Source of the DNA: Hippophae tibetana
Taxonomy: Eukaryota > Streptophyta > Magnoliopsida > Rosales > Elaeagnaceae
Length of the DNA stretch: 64,000 nt
Reading direction: 5' to 3'
NCBI GenBank assembly: GCA_037013495.1
Contig: CM072810.1
Coordinates: forward strand, 108,166,398-108,230,397
Position numbers and translations under genes: made by a program
Shown here: in pieces, positions 35,817 to 47,800 of the stretch
Numbering within the stretch: the first letter of the stretch is position 1
How the letters are laid out: every line of letters begins with the position of its first letter
Notes under the pieces: generated by a model
What the model was told of the DNA's origin: nothing
Seen by the model: only the letters and a program-made list of their open reading frames with translations
Database searches by the model: none

Positions 35817-37106
35817 CAACCTCAACCAACTTCTTGCTAGTCCTTCAGTAAGAGAAGTGGTAAAAATTAAAATAAAAACTAAAAATTAAACTATCTTAAA
35901 TCACTTTCATGAATTGACACAATTGCATTTAGCATATCCAACAAACCGTTAAACCCTTAAGTTTTCTTAGTGGATGAGTTTAAATCTTGTGAGAGTTTTC
36001 ATTAATGATACCTATAAAAATTAACAAAAAATGAAAACAAAATAAAACAAATAAATAAGAAGTTAACTAAAATTTAAAATAAAGTAAAAATATTAAAATA
36101 AAATAAAGACATAAAATTCGAAAATATCTCATGCTTATAGTCTCTTTTAAATTTCATAATTAAAATCTTAAGTATAGATTATTTCAACTTTTTAAATATT
36201 CATGATTTATTATAATAATTAGTTGAAAATCATTTTCATATTTCATATAAAAAATTTATCAATTTATTTTCACCCAAACTTAGTGTTAAAAATCCGAATT
36301 CGTTCCGACTCTATTTCTCACAAGTCAATACTCTCAAAAACATTGAATCCTATGAGTTTAAACACTCATACTAATTTATATGTGAAAGAGTTGATGTATA
36401 AAAATAAATTAATATGTTCACATATGTATAAAAAAGAAAGACTCAAAGTGTTATTTTAATGTTGATCTCATAAACGGAATCAAATGTTAGGATTTATATA
36501 ATATTATAAATTACTTTCATGCATCAATCAAATTCATCAAATAAAAATATTAAGTAATGTGTTTTAAAAAATGTAGAAAAATGCAATGACTTCTTAAGGA
36601 ATTACTTCCTATATTTTCTTTTGCATTAAATCATGTCTCACAACTTTTTAGGCTTTTTGTATAATAATATATAGATTATACTATTTATTTTTCTCTATTT
36701 ATTTCTATTTATTTCTTTCTCTTACATTTTTTTTATAAGATAATTCATTTTTAGAAAGTATACCCAAGTACAAATTGTACATTTTTTTATATAATAACGT
36801 GAGTGGTTAATATTTGAATTTTCTATTTGTATTTGTATATGTAATCCTAGATATATCCTTTTTTTAAATAAAAATCATGCATGAATAAAGAAATACATAT
36901 ACTGTTAATTTCTACTTAAATAATTTAATTTAAGCAAATAAAAAATAAATATATAACACTTACTTAAGATGTAAAAATCCAGACATTCAATACTAAAAAA
37001 TAAAAAAGTGTACAGAGTAGAAAAATAATATTTATCACTTAGAATAAAAGATAATGTGCTCAAAATATTTCTCACAATGGTAGCTTGCCATGTTAAATTT
37101 AAGAAC

Positions 37107-37931
37107 TTTATTATTATATCATATTTATAAAGGTGTCAAACATGTTAAATTTAATCATAAATAAATTAAATATAACATATGAGAATAAAACATAAAAATA
37201 AAGGTAAATAATTTATTTAAAATTATACCTCAAAAGAATCTTTACATAACTTTGATGCTAATTTTGTTTTTGGAAAACAAAATGGATTTACATTTCTGTT
37301 TATTGAATGAAAAACTAAAAGTTTATAAAATTATAATTAATTATTTTCAAAAATAGAAAAACTTTAAAACTAAAAAACTAAGAACTAGAGAAAAAAAAGC
37401 TTGAGAGAGAGGAAAAAAAGGAATTTTTAGAGATTTGAGTAGATGGTTTTTACAAGGGGAAAGTGTCCTTTTATGAGTAAAGGAAAGGCAAAAAAACAAA
37501 TGAAAAAATATCTCAAAAATTAATTTTAGATGCATTTAGACAGGCTGACACGCGTGTGAGGGGTGTGATTTGCGACAGATGAGTGCTGGCGCATACAGGC
37601 TCACGCAAGGTGTGTGTGTGACGGGCACGAGATGTGACACGGACGTGTGCTGGCTGCATAAGGGGCTTGGTATTTTTGACATTTTTGATCGTTTTGATCC
37701 ATTTTGCCCAAATTTTTTTCATTTTTTTATTGTGATATATTAACTCCATTATTTTTTTTGAGTCTTTAAGTTATTTTTGAACAAAAAAACTTAAAAAATA
37801 ATAAAAATGTCTGTAATTCTGAAAAAATAAATTTATATAAAAATATAAAAATCATATAAATATATAATTTTATTTAATCATTTAAAATATATTAAATCAT
37901 GTTAATTTTAGTTTTTTTTAATCACTTATCA
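37107..37931 (-). repeat. 5' LTR of the gypsy-type element
   Basis: About 825 bp, colinear with 35013-35816 with many substitutions and small indels, so the insertion is old. Confidence 0.65.
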
Positions 37932-38138
37932 TTAGAAAATAAACATTTAATGAAAGTATCGTCTAAATTAATCTAGTAACATTCTCGTTGTATCACTAAA
38001 AATTAAAGATAAATATGTATAAACATAACCTTCTAAATCTATACGTTTTCCGGAGAGAATCATATAGTTTTCATTTCGCTGCAACATGATCGGATATCAA
38101 ATAAACTTAGAATGTAACCTCTAGTCAAGAGATCATAT

Positions 38139-38142
<4 letters not shown>

Positions 38143-38176
<34 letters not shown>
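38143..38176. repeat. (TA)n microsatellite
   Basis: About 17 AT units in the spacer before USP gene 2. Confidence 0.9.
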
Positions 38177-38183
<7 letters not shown>

Positions 38184-38586
38184 TATCTATATTTTAGTTA
38201 ATTATTAAAATACAAATTAATTTAGAATCTTTATAAATTAAAGTCTTACATCCTATTAAATATATTAATTCTCAAATAATTAAAATATTAACAAATTATT
38301 TTTAAATCAATTTAACTTTTATGTAATTTTCTACGGTACAAGATTATTTATATATAATTTTAACGTTGAATTAAGTATTTATCATTGTAAATCATATTAT
38401 TTAATTTCGGAAAGTTACTAAATTATTTAATTTGGGGAAGTTATTACTCTTTAATGTCTTGTGACAAAGACCCCACTAAACTTTGACAACTTTTCAAGCA
38501 AATTAATTTGTTTTTCAAAATGTTATTTCATAAACCATATAGAATGAAGGTACTGTGGGCGTCCATCTCAAGCTTCTATTTTTCAG

Positions 38587-38594
38587 TATAAATA
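38587..38594 (+). promoter_or_regulatory. TATA box of USP gene 2
   Basis: TATAAATA lies 66 bp before the ATG, implying a short leader of about 40 nt. Confidence 0.55.
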
Positions 38595-38659
38595 AATAAA
38601 TAAATAAATTAAGCTTCTGTCCCCTACATACAAATTCTTGTTCAGTTTGGAACCTGAAA

Positions 38660-41600
38660 ATGGAAAAAGAAGGAAAAACATCAAGCAAGAAGATCATGGT
38701 TGCCATAGATTTGAGCGAGTCTAGTTACCAAGCACTTATTTGGGTTCTTGAGAATCTTAAGGAATTAATTACAGAGTGTCCACTTATCTTATTTGCGACT
38801 CAACCTCTGCTTAACTGTAATTATGTGGTAGGAGCATCAATGGGCTTTGCTTGGGTTCAGTGTCCTCTATCAGCCAGTTACGTGTTACTTCTCTTGTCTT
38901 GATTTTGCCCATATGTTATTTTTCCTTCAAATTTTAATTTCTTCTCTGTTCCCTCGTTTTTTTTCTTCTTTCAAGTACAATTAAATGGAAAACGGGTTCC
39001 AAGTGTATATTGAAGTGGTCTATTTGTTTGGAAAATTGAGTTGTTGAAAAAAAATAGCTTGAGTTTTTCTTCGTTCTGGCAGATGTCTGGTATGTTATCT
39101 TGTCGGAAAGGTGAAATAGTGAAATTCTTCATTTATACAGGAGTGTAACTGCCTGTAGGCTAGGTGATCAGGATAACCATCGACTCTAAAGTTGTATTCT
39201 TTTTTGGATGCTGAATAGTAACAAAAAAGTAGTTGCTTCTTAATAAAAATGCATCCAGGCAGATACGTATATCAATTATTCATTTTTTTTATGAAAAATT
39301 AATAGCATAAAGATAAATGATCAAATTTTGAATTTTTTTATTAATTTAATATCTAAATAAAAATTAAAAAATATGATAAAAATGAGAATAAAATAAAAAA
39401 TTGATTATTTACCATAAGTTATCACATATGTTTGCTTCTTAAAAAATGATAAAATTGTGGATTATAGATGTTGCTCTTACTCTCCATAATCAAGAACGGA
39501 ATAGGAAGGACTTGTTGGAAATTTTGGAGAAAGCTAGAAGGATTTGTTCAAAACGAGGGGTATGAATTCACTCTTATTTTTCCTTACAAAACATAAAATA
39601 GTTTGCATTGATAAGTATATAAAAATATAATTGATCATCTTCTTAATAGCTTAAGTTTTGGGAGAATTGGTAACCAATTGGCTATTTATTTATTACATCT
39701 ATTATATTCAAGCATATGATCATTGATAACCCGAGGGAAGAAAATTACTAAGCAATTTGGTCTTTCACACTAGTCTTGGGCTAAAGGGCCATGTGCTTGT
39801 GGGAATCAAATGAATCAAGTCGTAAGCATGTTGGCACAGTATGATCCATATTGCACAAAATTTTTAAATGAGTTTATGTTGTTAATAGGTCCATCCCTTT
39901 TGACTAAATTATTAATTGGATCATGTCCGGTTGGAACTAGGTTAGGACACGGATCACCAATCCTAATAGACATAGTATAATTGTGTGCATTGTAATATCG
40001 TACGGTGCATTATATATGATTATAACTTCTAAGCCAAGTAGCTAGGCATCGATATGATTAGTTGTAACCCTAACAAACTTGGTGATATATGATTTTACAT
40101 GCTTTCCACTTTGAGATAATTATTGAGAAGTATTTCAATTTTAATATACTTTTCTTCTAATCAACTTGGTATCATAGCAAGACTTGTTTACCAACCTTTA
40201 AGAAACTACAACAATGGTGGTCAATGACTCTAACAACATAGTTTCTACAAGTGTGATTTCGCAATACTCCAAGCCTTCATATGCATCTCTTCTAGTTAGT
40301 CTTAGTTTTTTCATCAGACTTGATCGTGGAAATTACCTGCTATGAAATAAGTTGATCATAGAAATTGTTACTACCTATGGTCTTAAGAGGATCATCGATC
40401 TTTCTCATCCTATTCCATCAAATGTTATTTCTAGAATGAGTTTACCAAATCTAGATCATTATGAATGGTCTCGGTTAAATGGAACTATCAAATATTGGAT
40501 TATTGAATCCATCACTCAAAATATCTCACCTCATCTGACGAATAAATCCATAGCTGCTAAGTACTGGTCTGCCTTGGCCAAACAATTTGCTACTACTTCT
40601 CATGCTTGAGTTATGGATCTAAAACTTCATTTGCAGACTCTTCGCAAGGAAGATTCAACAATTGATGATTATCTTCTACGTATAAAGAATATAGTAGATC
40701 ATCTTAATGCTATAGGTGAGTTTGTTTTTGAGAGAGATCTAATCTTTTGTGTTATGCATGGTTTCAATTCCACATATAGCTCTTTCATTTCATCACTCTC
40801 TATGCAATTTGGCCCTATGCCATTTGATGAGATTTATAGCTTGTTATTATCATATGAGAGGATGCTTGAGCATCAATCTCAACAATTGGAGAACCAAGCC
40901 TTATTTTAAATTAATGTTGCTGGCTTTTTGGTTTACAATTGAAGAAATCCTCTCAGAATTCCAAGTAGAATAATTTAGATACCTCAAGGTCTAGTTGGAA
41001 CATTTATGACTTTCTTAAACAAAGTCAGTACAATCAAACCTCTCATTCGAGTGGTGTTAAGGATAGAAGCTATAAAGAAAATAAGTATGCACCTAGAAAT
41101 CCTAATGCATCTAAGGTTACTTGTCAAATCTATAACAAGTCAGGTCATCTAGCCAACAAGTGCTTCAAGTTGAGAGATATAATTCTTGGCCAACAAAAAA
41201 ATGCCTCAATGAATTTTTCCTAAACTTTCACAACAAACACCCATACACCAACATCTACACCACAGTTATTGGATTCTAATACAACATGTCACCTTACTAG
41301 TGATGCTAACAATATTGAGCAACCTGAGACATACACTAAACATGATAGATCTTCTGTATCTATTCTTTATCATGGTCATGGAAAATTAAATGTTCATTCT
41401 CATGTCTACATTATTCCAATGTTCTTCATCATTTTTGTTTTGACAATGATGTTAGTGTAAAGTTTAATACAGAGTCTTTTTGCATCAAAAAGGCACAAAA
41501 GGTTTTGACTAGCCAGATACTACTTTTTTTGGTATGCCTTTCATTTTCTCTACCAATAATATTATAGATGTTAATGATTGACATCTAAGGTTAGGTCACC

Positions 41601-44278
41601 TATCTGATTTGATCACGAACAAACTTATACATTATGCTCTGTTGTCTTCTTGTACAAATTTCAACAATGATAAAGCTTTCTATTCAGTTTGTCCTATGAA
41701 AAAATTTCATAAACTACATTTTTTGTCTCATTGCATGAAATCCTCTCAACCTTTTGATCTCATCTACATGGATCTTTGGACATCACTGATACTTGCAAAC
41801 AATGGTGCCAAATATTTCTGACTCATTGTTGATGATATCAATAAATACATATGGATTTATTTTATTAATTCCAAAGATTAGGTACAACATGCATTTAGTT
41901 TGTTTATGTCCATAATTGAGAGAAACTTTACAACTAAGTTGAAATCTGTCCAAACTAATGGTGGTTGTAAGTTTTTTTTATATACAAAGCTTGTACATTT
42001 GGGTCTAATTCATAGAGTTATATGCCCTCATTCATTTGAATAAAATGGGACTATTGAGTCTCAATTAAGCAGGGTTATGAAGAAACGGCTTGCTTTATTG
42101 TTTCAAGTTGGTTTACATGTGAAGTATTTTTTGTTGTTTTTATAATTGTTTTCTTTGTGTCTAATAGGCTACCATTTTAATCCCTTGAGTTTGCATCTCC
42201 TTATGAAACATTGTACTCCAAAAATCTTGACTATGCCTTCTTTCTTATGTTTGGTTCATAATGTTTCATATGCTTTAGATCTTTTAATTCTCATAAAATT
42301 CAACCAAGGTCTCTCATATGCATATTCTTAGGATATGATCCTCAACAAAAAGGTTACATATAACCATTTACTAGCAAATTATATACGAGTAGGTATGTTT
42401 TGTTCAATAAGAAATCTTTTCCTTGTCTAACAACATTGGTAGCTACTACACCCTATTGGACTCAACACGTGTTATTTCCTTCTCATTCCACTAGCTTAAC
42501 ACCAGCCAGTCATGAGTTTAAACCTCTTGTGCCTCTTATTGACCTTAAGCTAAATGTACATGTTGTCCAACCTGTGTCTAGCACTGATCATGTATCTTAT
42601 GACAATGCTCAACCTACCTTTCACACCCTAACATTATCTCTTCCAATTAGTTCTATTTTGTTTCATTCATATTTCCCAATGTCTGATGATGATTAGTCAC
42701 CTTTTGACAATATATCAAAACTTGTCATCTCAAACCATGAGAAGTCACCATCTAGCGTTTAATCTCAGAATGTGTCTTATCCCCCTCTTGTTGATATTGT
42801 AGGTTCCTATATACCCATTGAACTATATGTTGACTTACCAATTTACTCGAAACTATCAGTCATCGATGATCACCCTATGTAAACTTGAGCTAAGTCTAGT
42901 ATACATAAACCCAAACAACTCTATCTTGCTATTATATTTTTTTTCATTTTACTATAACCTACTTTTTATGAAGAAGCTAAATGGATCCCTGAATAGGAAG
43001 AAGTTATACAGAAAAAGTATAAGGCTCTTTTGGACAATAAGATATGGATCGTGATTTCTCTTCCACCTAGAAAAAAGGCCCTTGGTTGTAAATGATTGTT
43101 TATGGTGAAGCTCAAAAGTGATTGCTCTTTGGAAATATACAAGTCTCGTGTGATTGTAAAGGGTTACAAGTAAAGGCATGACATTGACTAGTCTGAGACA
43201 TTTTCTCATGTGGTTAAGCCTTAAACAATGCATATTGTTCTTACTCTAGCTCCTACTTTTAATTGGATAATGAAGTATATTGATGTCAACACTATATTCC
43301 TTAATGGCGAACTTGTTGATGAGATCTACATGGATCAACCTCAAGGTTTTTGAGAGTTTAACATCCCCGATTTGTATGCAAGTTAACCAAAGTGTTGTAT
43401 GACCTCAAACTAGCCCTACGAGCTTAGTTCTAAAAACTTTTGTATACTCTTATTCAATTTGAGTCTACCCAATCTAAAGCAGACGTCTCTTATGTCTTTG
43501 TAATTTTTATGCATGTTGATAATATTATTATCACAAAAAGTAATGATTTTTATGTTAAATAATTCATTGATGAGTTACATGCTCTAAGTTATATATATTT
43601 TTACATGCTTTCCTCTTTGAGATAATTATTAAGAAGTATTTCAATCTTAATTTTCTTCTCTTCTAATCAACAAAGCCCTGCCACCATAGGAGACTAGTTC
43701 TACAAAAAGGTTCAGTACTAGCGGAAAAAACTTTATTATATAGTGCACCATTTGTCAATCATAATTAATAACTAAAATGCACCTTGTTGGTCTTCCATTT
43801 TTATTTTTTTTAAACTTGAGAACCGTGTTCTACTCAGATACCAATGAGTGAAAGGCTTGTTCTTGTCTTTGCAGGTAAAGGTAGAGACGTATCTAGGAGA
43901 ATGTGATCCTAAAGAGGACATATGTAATGCAGTTCAACAACACAGTATCAACCTACTAGTTATTGGCCACTCTCTTAAGAGGTACTTAGCTTCCGTTGCT
44001 TCCAGTCTTTTTCATGGTTATAAGTAACCTTATACTGAATTGAATGTCTTTTATTTGCTATCAAGACCTCCTGCTTTAATCAAATTAAAAAAAGGGTAAT
44101 CAATTCAATGAAATATGCTTTGTAGTGTCAATATCTCAGTGCTCATTTCCTTCCGTTACCATTAAAAAATCTGAATCATAACTTTGATTCCTGATACAGG
44201 TCTTTCATGGGGATCTTGGGCAGCCATTGTTTAAATGAAGCAAAGTGTCCTGTTCTTGTTGTAAACAAACCACAATGA
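38660..44278 (+). CDS. Universal stress protein paralogue (USP gene 2), ATP loop deleted, 4 exons, ~159 aa
   Basis: Paralogue of the gene at 21963 on the same strand. Predicted exons: 38660-38861 (202 bp, end uncertain), 39468-39559 (92), 43875-43981 (107) and 44200-44278 (79). Exon 1 keeps KKIMVAIDLSESSYQALIWV, exon 2 RKDLLEILEKARRICSKRG, exon 4 CPVLVVNKPQ and a stop. Exon 3 is 12 bp shorter than in gene 1, removing four residues of the nucleotide loop: G-2X-G is lost (the text is VIGHSLKR), though a later GILGS survives. The donor homologous to the gene 1 exon 1 donor reads GG, not GT; the nearest in-phase GT gives the end used here and adds two residues. Intron 2 (4.3 kb) contains a dead Copia element (39829-43669). 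The frame is open throughout, so it may be a non-ATP-binding USP or an early pseudogene. Confidence 0.75.
39829..43669 (+). mobile_element. Degenerate Ty1/Copia element inside USP gene 2 intron 2
   Basis: The last ~80 bp of an LTR occur twice: 40084-40163 and 43591-43669 (shared TTACATGCTTTCC, TTTGAGATAATTATT, CTTCTAATCAAC). The first copy is followed by the primer site TTGGTATCATAGCA (initiator-Met type) at 40166. The 5' LTR probably starts at TGTTGGCACAG near 39829. The 3' LTR keeps only its end and is joined directly to the middle of reverse transcriptase, so RNase H and most of the 3' LTR were deleted. The element shares the transcriptional orientation of USP gene 2. Confidence 0.8.
40214..43580 (+). 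pseudogene. Copia gag-pol pseudogene
   Basis: Gag starts at the ATG at 40214, with IRLDRGNYLL before the first stop. It continues as ISPHLTNKSIAAKYWSALAK (to 40609) and DDYLLRIKNIVDHLNAIGEF (40613-40909). Zinc-knuckle-like text (CQIYNKSGHLANKCF) lies near 41120-41170. Pieces of pre-integrase, integrase (IYMDLWTSL near 41765) and reverse transcriptase follow (SRVIVKGYK near 43145, IDVNTIFLNGELVDEIYMD near 43280, HVDNIIIT near 43515 in place of YVDD). More than ten stops or frameshifts separate them. No product is expected. Confidence 0.85.
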
Positions 44279-44659
44279 AAAGTAGCAGGAATCTGTTTAT
44301 TTGACATAGTCTGTAATTAAATGAATGTGTAACTATGGATCGTGCATGCTTGACTAGCATAAATTCTAAATTATCTCCCAAAACTATTATTATTACATGA
44401 CTAATTGGAAAGTACAAAATAGGGTGCTAAATTTAGTACGTGTGTAGTGTCAATGAACTAAAACTATTATTTTAAATCAAATGATAATTGGTATAAAAAT
44501 GTGTTTTGAGATAGGGGAGAGTGTTTTACTAACAGATCACGAGCAAAACACGCTTGAAATTAATGGACAGATAAAAATTATATATTAATATGTACAATTG
44601 ATAGTCCTCTAGTAAAAGCAAAGAAGGATAATTGTTTTGTGTTTCCAGTAAAAGGGTAC

Positions 44660-44881
44660 TGTCAAATTATTGGTGTTAATGTTAATTGTTTCTGTATTTC
44701 TGTATTTCTCTGTTCTGTCTTTACAAGAGTTTATAATATATGTATATAAAGAAAACGAAAATTAAACAATAACCATAAAACCTGCACATCCAGGTTTTAT
44801 GGCTCCACTAATATTATTGTCTGCTCAATGTTTTACTCCATTGAGCATTTGTGTCTGCCACTGTTATAGCACACACCAACA
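44660..44881 (-). repeat. 3' LTR of the young Copia element
   Basis: 222 bp, ends TGTCAAAT and CCAACA on the plus strand; differs from the partner LTR at one base. Confidence 0.97.
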
Positions 44882-44888
44882 CTCCTCC

Positions 44889-47800
44889 TCAAGTTGGTGC
44901 ATATATGTCTCTTATGCCCAACTTGTCAAGTGAGTTGTAGAAGTTCCTTGCAGACACAGATTTTGTGAGTATATCAGCCAATTGATCTTCTGATTTAACA
45001 AATGGAAGCTTAATAATCTTTTCTTCAAGATTCTGTTTGATGAAGTTCCGATCCACTTCAACGTGCTTCGTGCGATCATGTTGAACTGGATTGTGAGATA
45101 TGGCAATGGCTGCTTTGTTATCACAAAATAAGTTCATTTCAGAGTTAGGAGCAACACCAATCTCAGTTAGAAGTTTTTTCAACCAAAGGAGCTCACATAT
45201 TCCCTTGACCATTCCTCGAAATTCAGCTTCAGCACTGGATAAGGCAACTACATTTTGCTTCTTGCTTCTCCATGTGACAAGGTTGCCCCCCACGAAAGTA
45301 AAGTACCCAGCAGTAGATTTCCTATCCTTCATATTCCCTGCCCAGTCTGAATCTGTATATCCAAGGACTTTCAATTGACCATTCTTTGAAAACATAAGTC
45401 CTTTCCCAGGGGAGGATTTTAAGTAACGAAGTATTCGCATGACCGCATCCATATGGTCTTCACTTGGGCAGTGCATGAACTGACTCACGACACTCACAGC
45501 ATAAGCAATATCAGGTCGAGTATGAGATAAATATATGAGTTTACCTACTAACCGTTGATATCTCTGTTTATCTGCTGGTACTTGGTCCACATATTCTCCG
45601 AGTTTATGATTTTGAACCATTGGAATATCGACAGGTTTACAATCTAGTAGACCTGCCTCTGCTAGTAGGTCCAGAGTATATTTCCTTTGGGAAAGACATA
45701 TGCCTTGTTTTGATCTTGTTACCTCAATACCTAAGAAGTATTTGAGCCCTCCTAAGTTCTTCATTTCAAACTCATTTGACAGTTGTTCTTGAAGCTTAGA
45801 GATTTCTTCTTTATCATCCCCTGTAATGATCATGTCGTCTACATAGACTATAAGGGCTGTTATCTTCCCTAATCGATGTTTTAGGAAAAGAGTATGATCA
45901 GAGTTGCTTTGTTGGAACCCATATTTCTTCATTGCTGAACTCAACCTACCAAACCACGCTCGAGGTGATTGTTTTAGTCCATACAATGCTCGTTGTAATC
46001 TACATGCAGTTTCTTTTCCTGATGTAACAGTATATCCTGGTGGGATATCCATGTAAATCTCTTCTTCAAGGTCACCATGAAGGAAGGCATTCTTCACGTC
46101 AAGTTGGTGCAATGGCCAATCTAAATTTGCTGCAAGAGATAACAAAACTCTCACAGTTTTTAGTTTAGCCACAGGTGAGAAGGTTTCTTGATAATCTATC
46201 CCATGTTTCTGTGTATATCCTTTTGCTACAAGCCTCGCCTTGTAACGATCAACTAACCCATCTGCTTTATACTTAATGGAGAAAATCCACTTGCATCCTA
46301 CCATCTTCCTCCCTTGAGGCAACTCGCTTAACACCCATGTGTTATTCTTCTGCAGTGCCTCAAATTCCTCTTTTATAGCTTGAGCCCATTTTGGATCAGA
46401 TAAAGCTTCTTCAATGCTACTCGGAATTGGACACGAGGAGAGTGTTTGTGCAAATGCCCTGATAGGTTCTGATAACCTTTGAGTAGATACATAATTTGCT
46501 ATTGGATACTTGGGTTGTCGTTCTTCTCTTTCTGGGGAGTAACGATTTGGAGGTTTACCTCGATTGTGTCTGAAAGGTAAAACATAACCAACAGATGTAT
46601 CTATAGCATTAGTCTGTAAAGGTGTGATAGGATAGCTTACCTCAGGAGTTTTCTCAGCAGGAGGATCATTGGGTACTAGAGAATGGAGGGGTACATCAAC
46701 CACTTCATCTTCTGGAGATTCAATTACTACTTCAGCTTCAGTTCGTGGAAGTTCAAGCTCGGGTCTAGATACAGGCTCCTCCATATTATTGGCACGTTCC
46801 GAGTATGTTGGACTCGTGTCTAATATTTCAACATCAAGCCAATTTCGTTCTTCACCATAACTCTCCTCCTGAAGAGTGTAATTGGATACTGGTGATGGGA
46901 AAAAACATTCTGATTCGAGGAAAGTGACATCCATGGTAGTATAGTTTCTTTTAGCAATTGGATCATAACATCGGTACCCCTTTTTTTGTACACCATACCC
47001 CAAGAATACACATCGGACAGCACATGGATCCAATTTAGTTCGTTGATTTTTATGGAGGTGGACAAAAGCAACACATCCAAAAATTCGGGGCGGAAGCATC
47101 AAAATAGTAGGCAAAGGAAGATGATCAGATAACACCTTTAATGGAGTCTGAAATTGTAAGGTCTTTGTGGGCATTCGATTCAGTAGATACACAGCTGTAG
47201 TAACAGCATCACTCCAGTATTTATTAGGCATATGTGCACCGATTAGTAAGGCCCGAGCCGTTTCTAAAATATGCCGATTTTTTCTCTCTGCCGTCCCATT
47301 CTGTTGTGGGGTTTGTGAACATGAGGTTTCATGGAGAATACCATGGTTGTCAAAGTATGTCCGGAATTGTTGATTAACATACTCCCCTCCATTATCAGAC
47401 CTAAGTATCTTAATTTTTTCAGAAAATTGTGTCTGAACCATGGTGTGAAACATGTGAAATGTAGCAAATACTTCATCTTTATGTTTGAGAAGGTAAAGCC
47501 ATGTCATTCGTGTACAATCATCAACAAAAATAACAAACCAACGATGACCCGATGACGTAATGACCGGGGAAGGTCCCCAAACATCAGAATGTACCAAAGT
47601 AAAAGGAGCCACACTTTTATTCATGCTCATAGGATAAGACGCCCTATGACTTTTTGCTAGGATACAAGTATCACATTTGAAATCTGAATGTGTGATATTT
47701 GAAAATAAACTGGGGAGTAGGTGCTTTAAATACCCGAATGATGGATGCCCAAATCTACGATGACATAGCCAAATCTGTCGTTCCTTGTTACCAACAGTAT

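Larger units (their letters stand above)
35013..37931 (-). mobile_element. Short gypsy-type LTR element with a ~1.3-kb non-coding interior (LARD/TRIM-like remnant)
   Basis: Two direct repeats of about 0.8 kb flank 1.3 kb of AT-rich DNA with no gag or pol. Read on the minus strand, each repeat starts TGATA (plus 35816 and 37931) and ends near AATAATAA (plus 35013 and 37107). Immediately before the repeat ending at 35816, the minus strand reads CTGAAGGACTAGCAAGAAG (plus about 35830-35850). This resembles the segment that precedes the 3' LTR of Tat/Athila-type elements and fixes the orientation: 5' LTR 37107-37931, 3' LTR 35013-35816. No primer site or target duplication was identified. An alternative is two solo LTRs, but the spacing and shared orientation favour one element. 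Confidence 0.5.
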
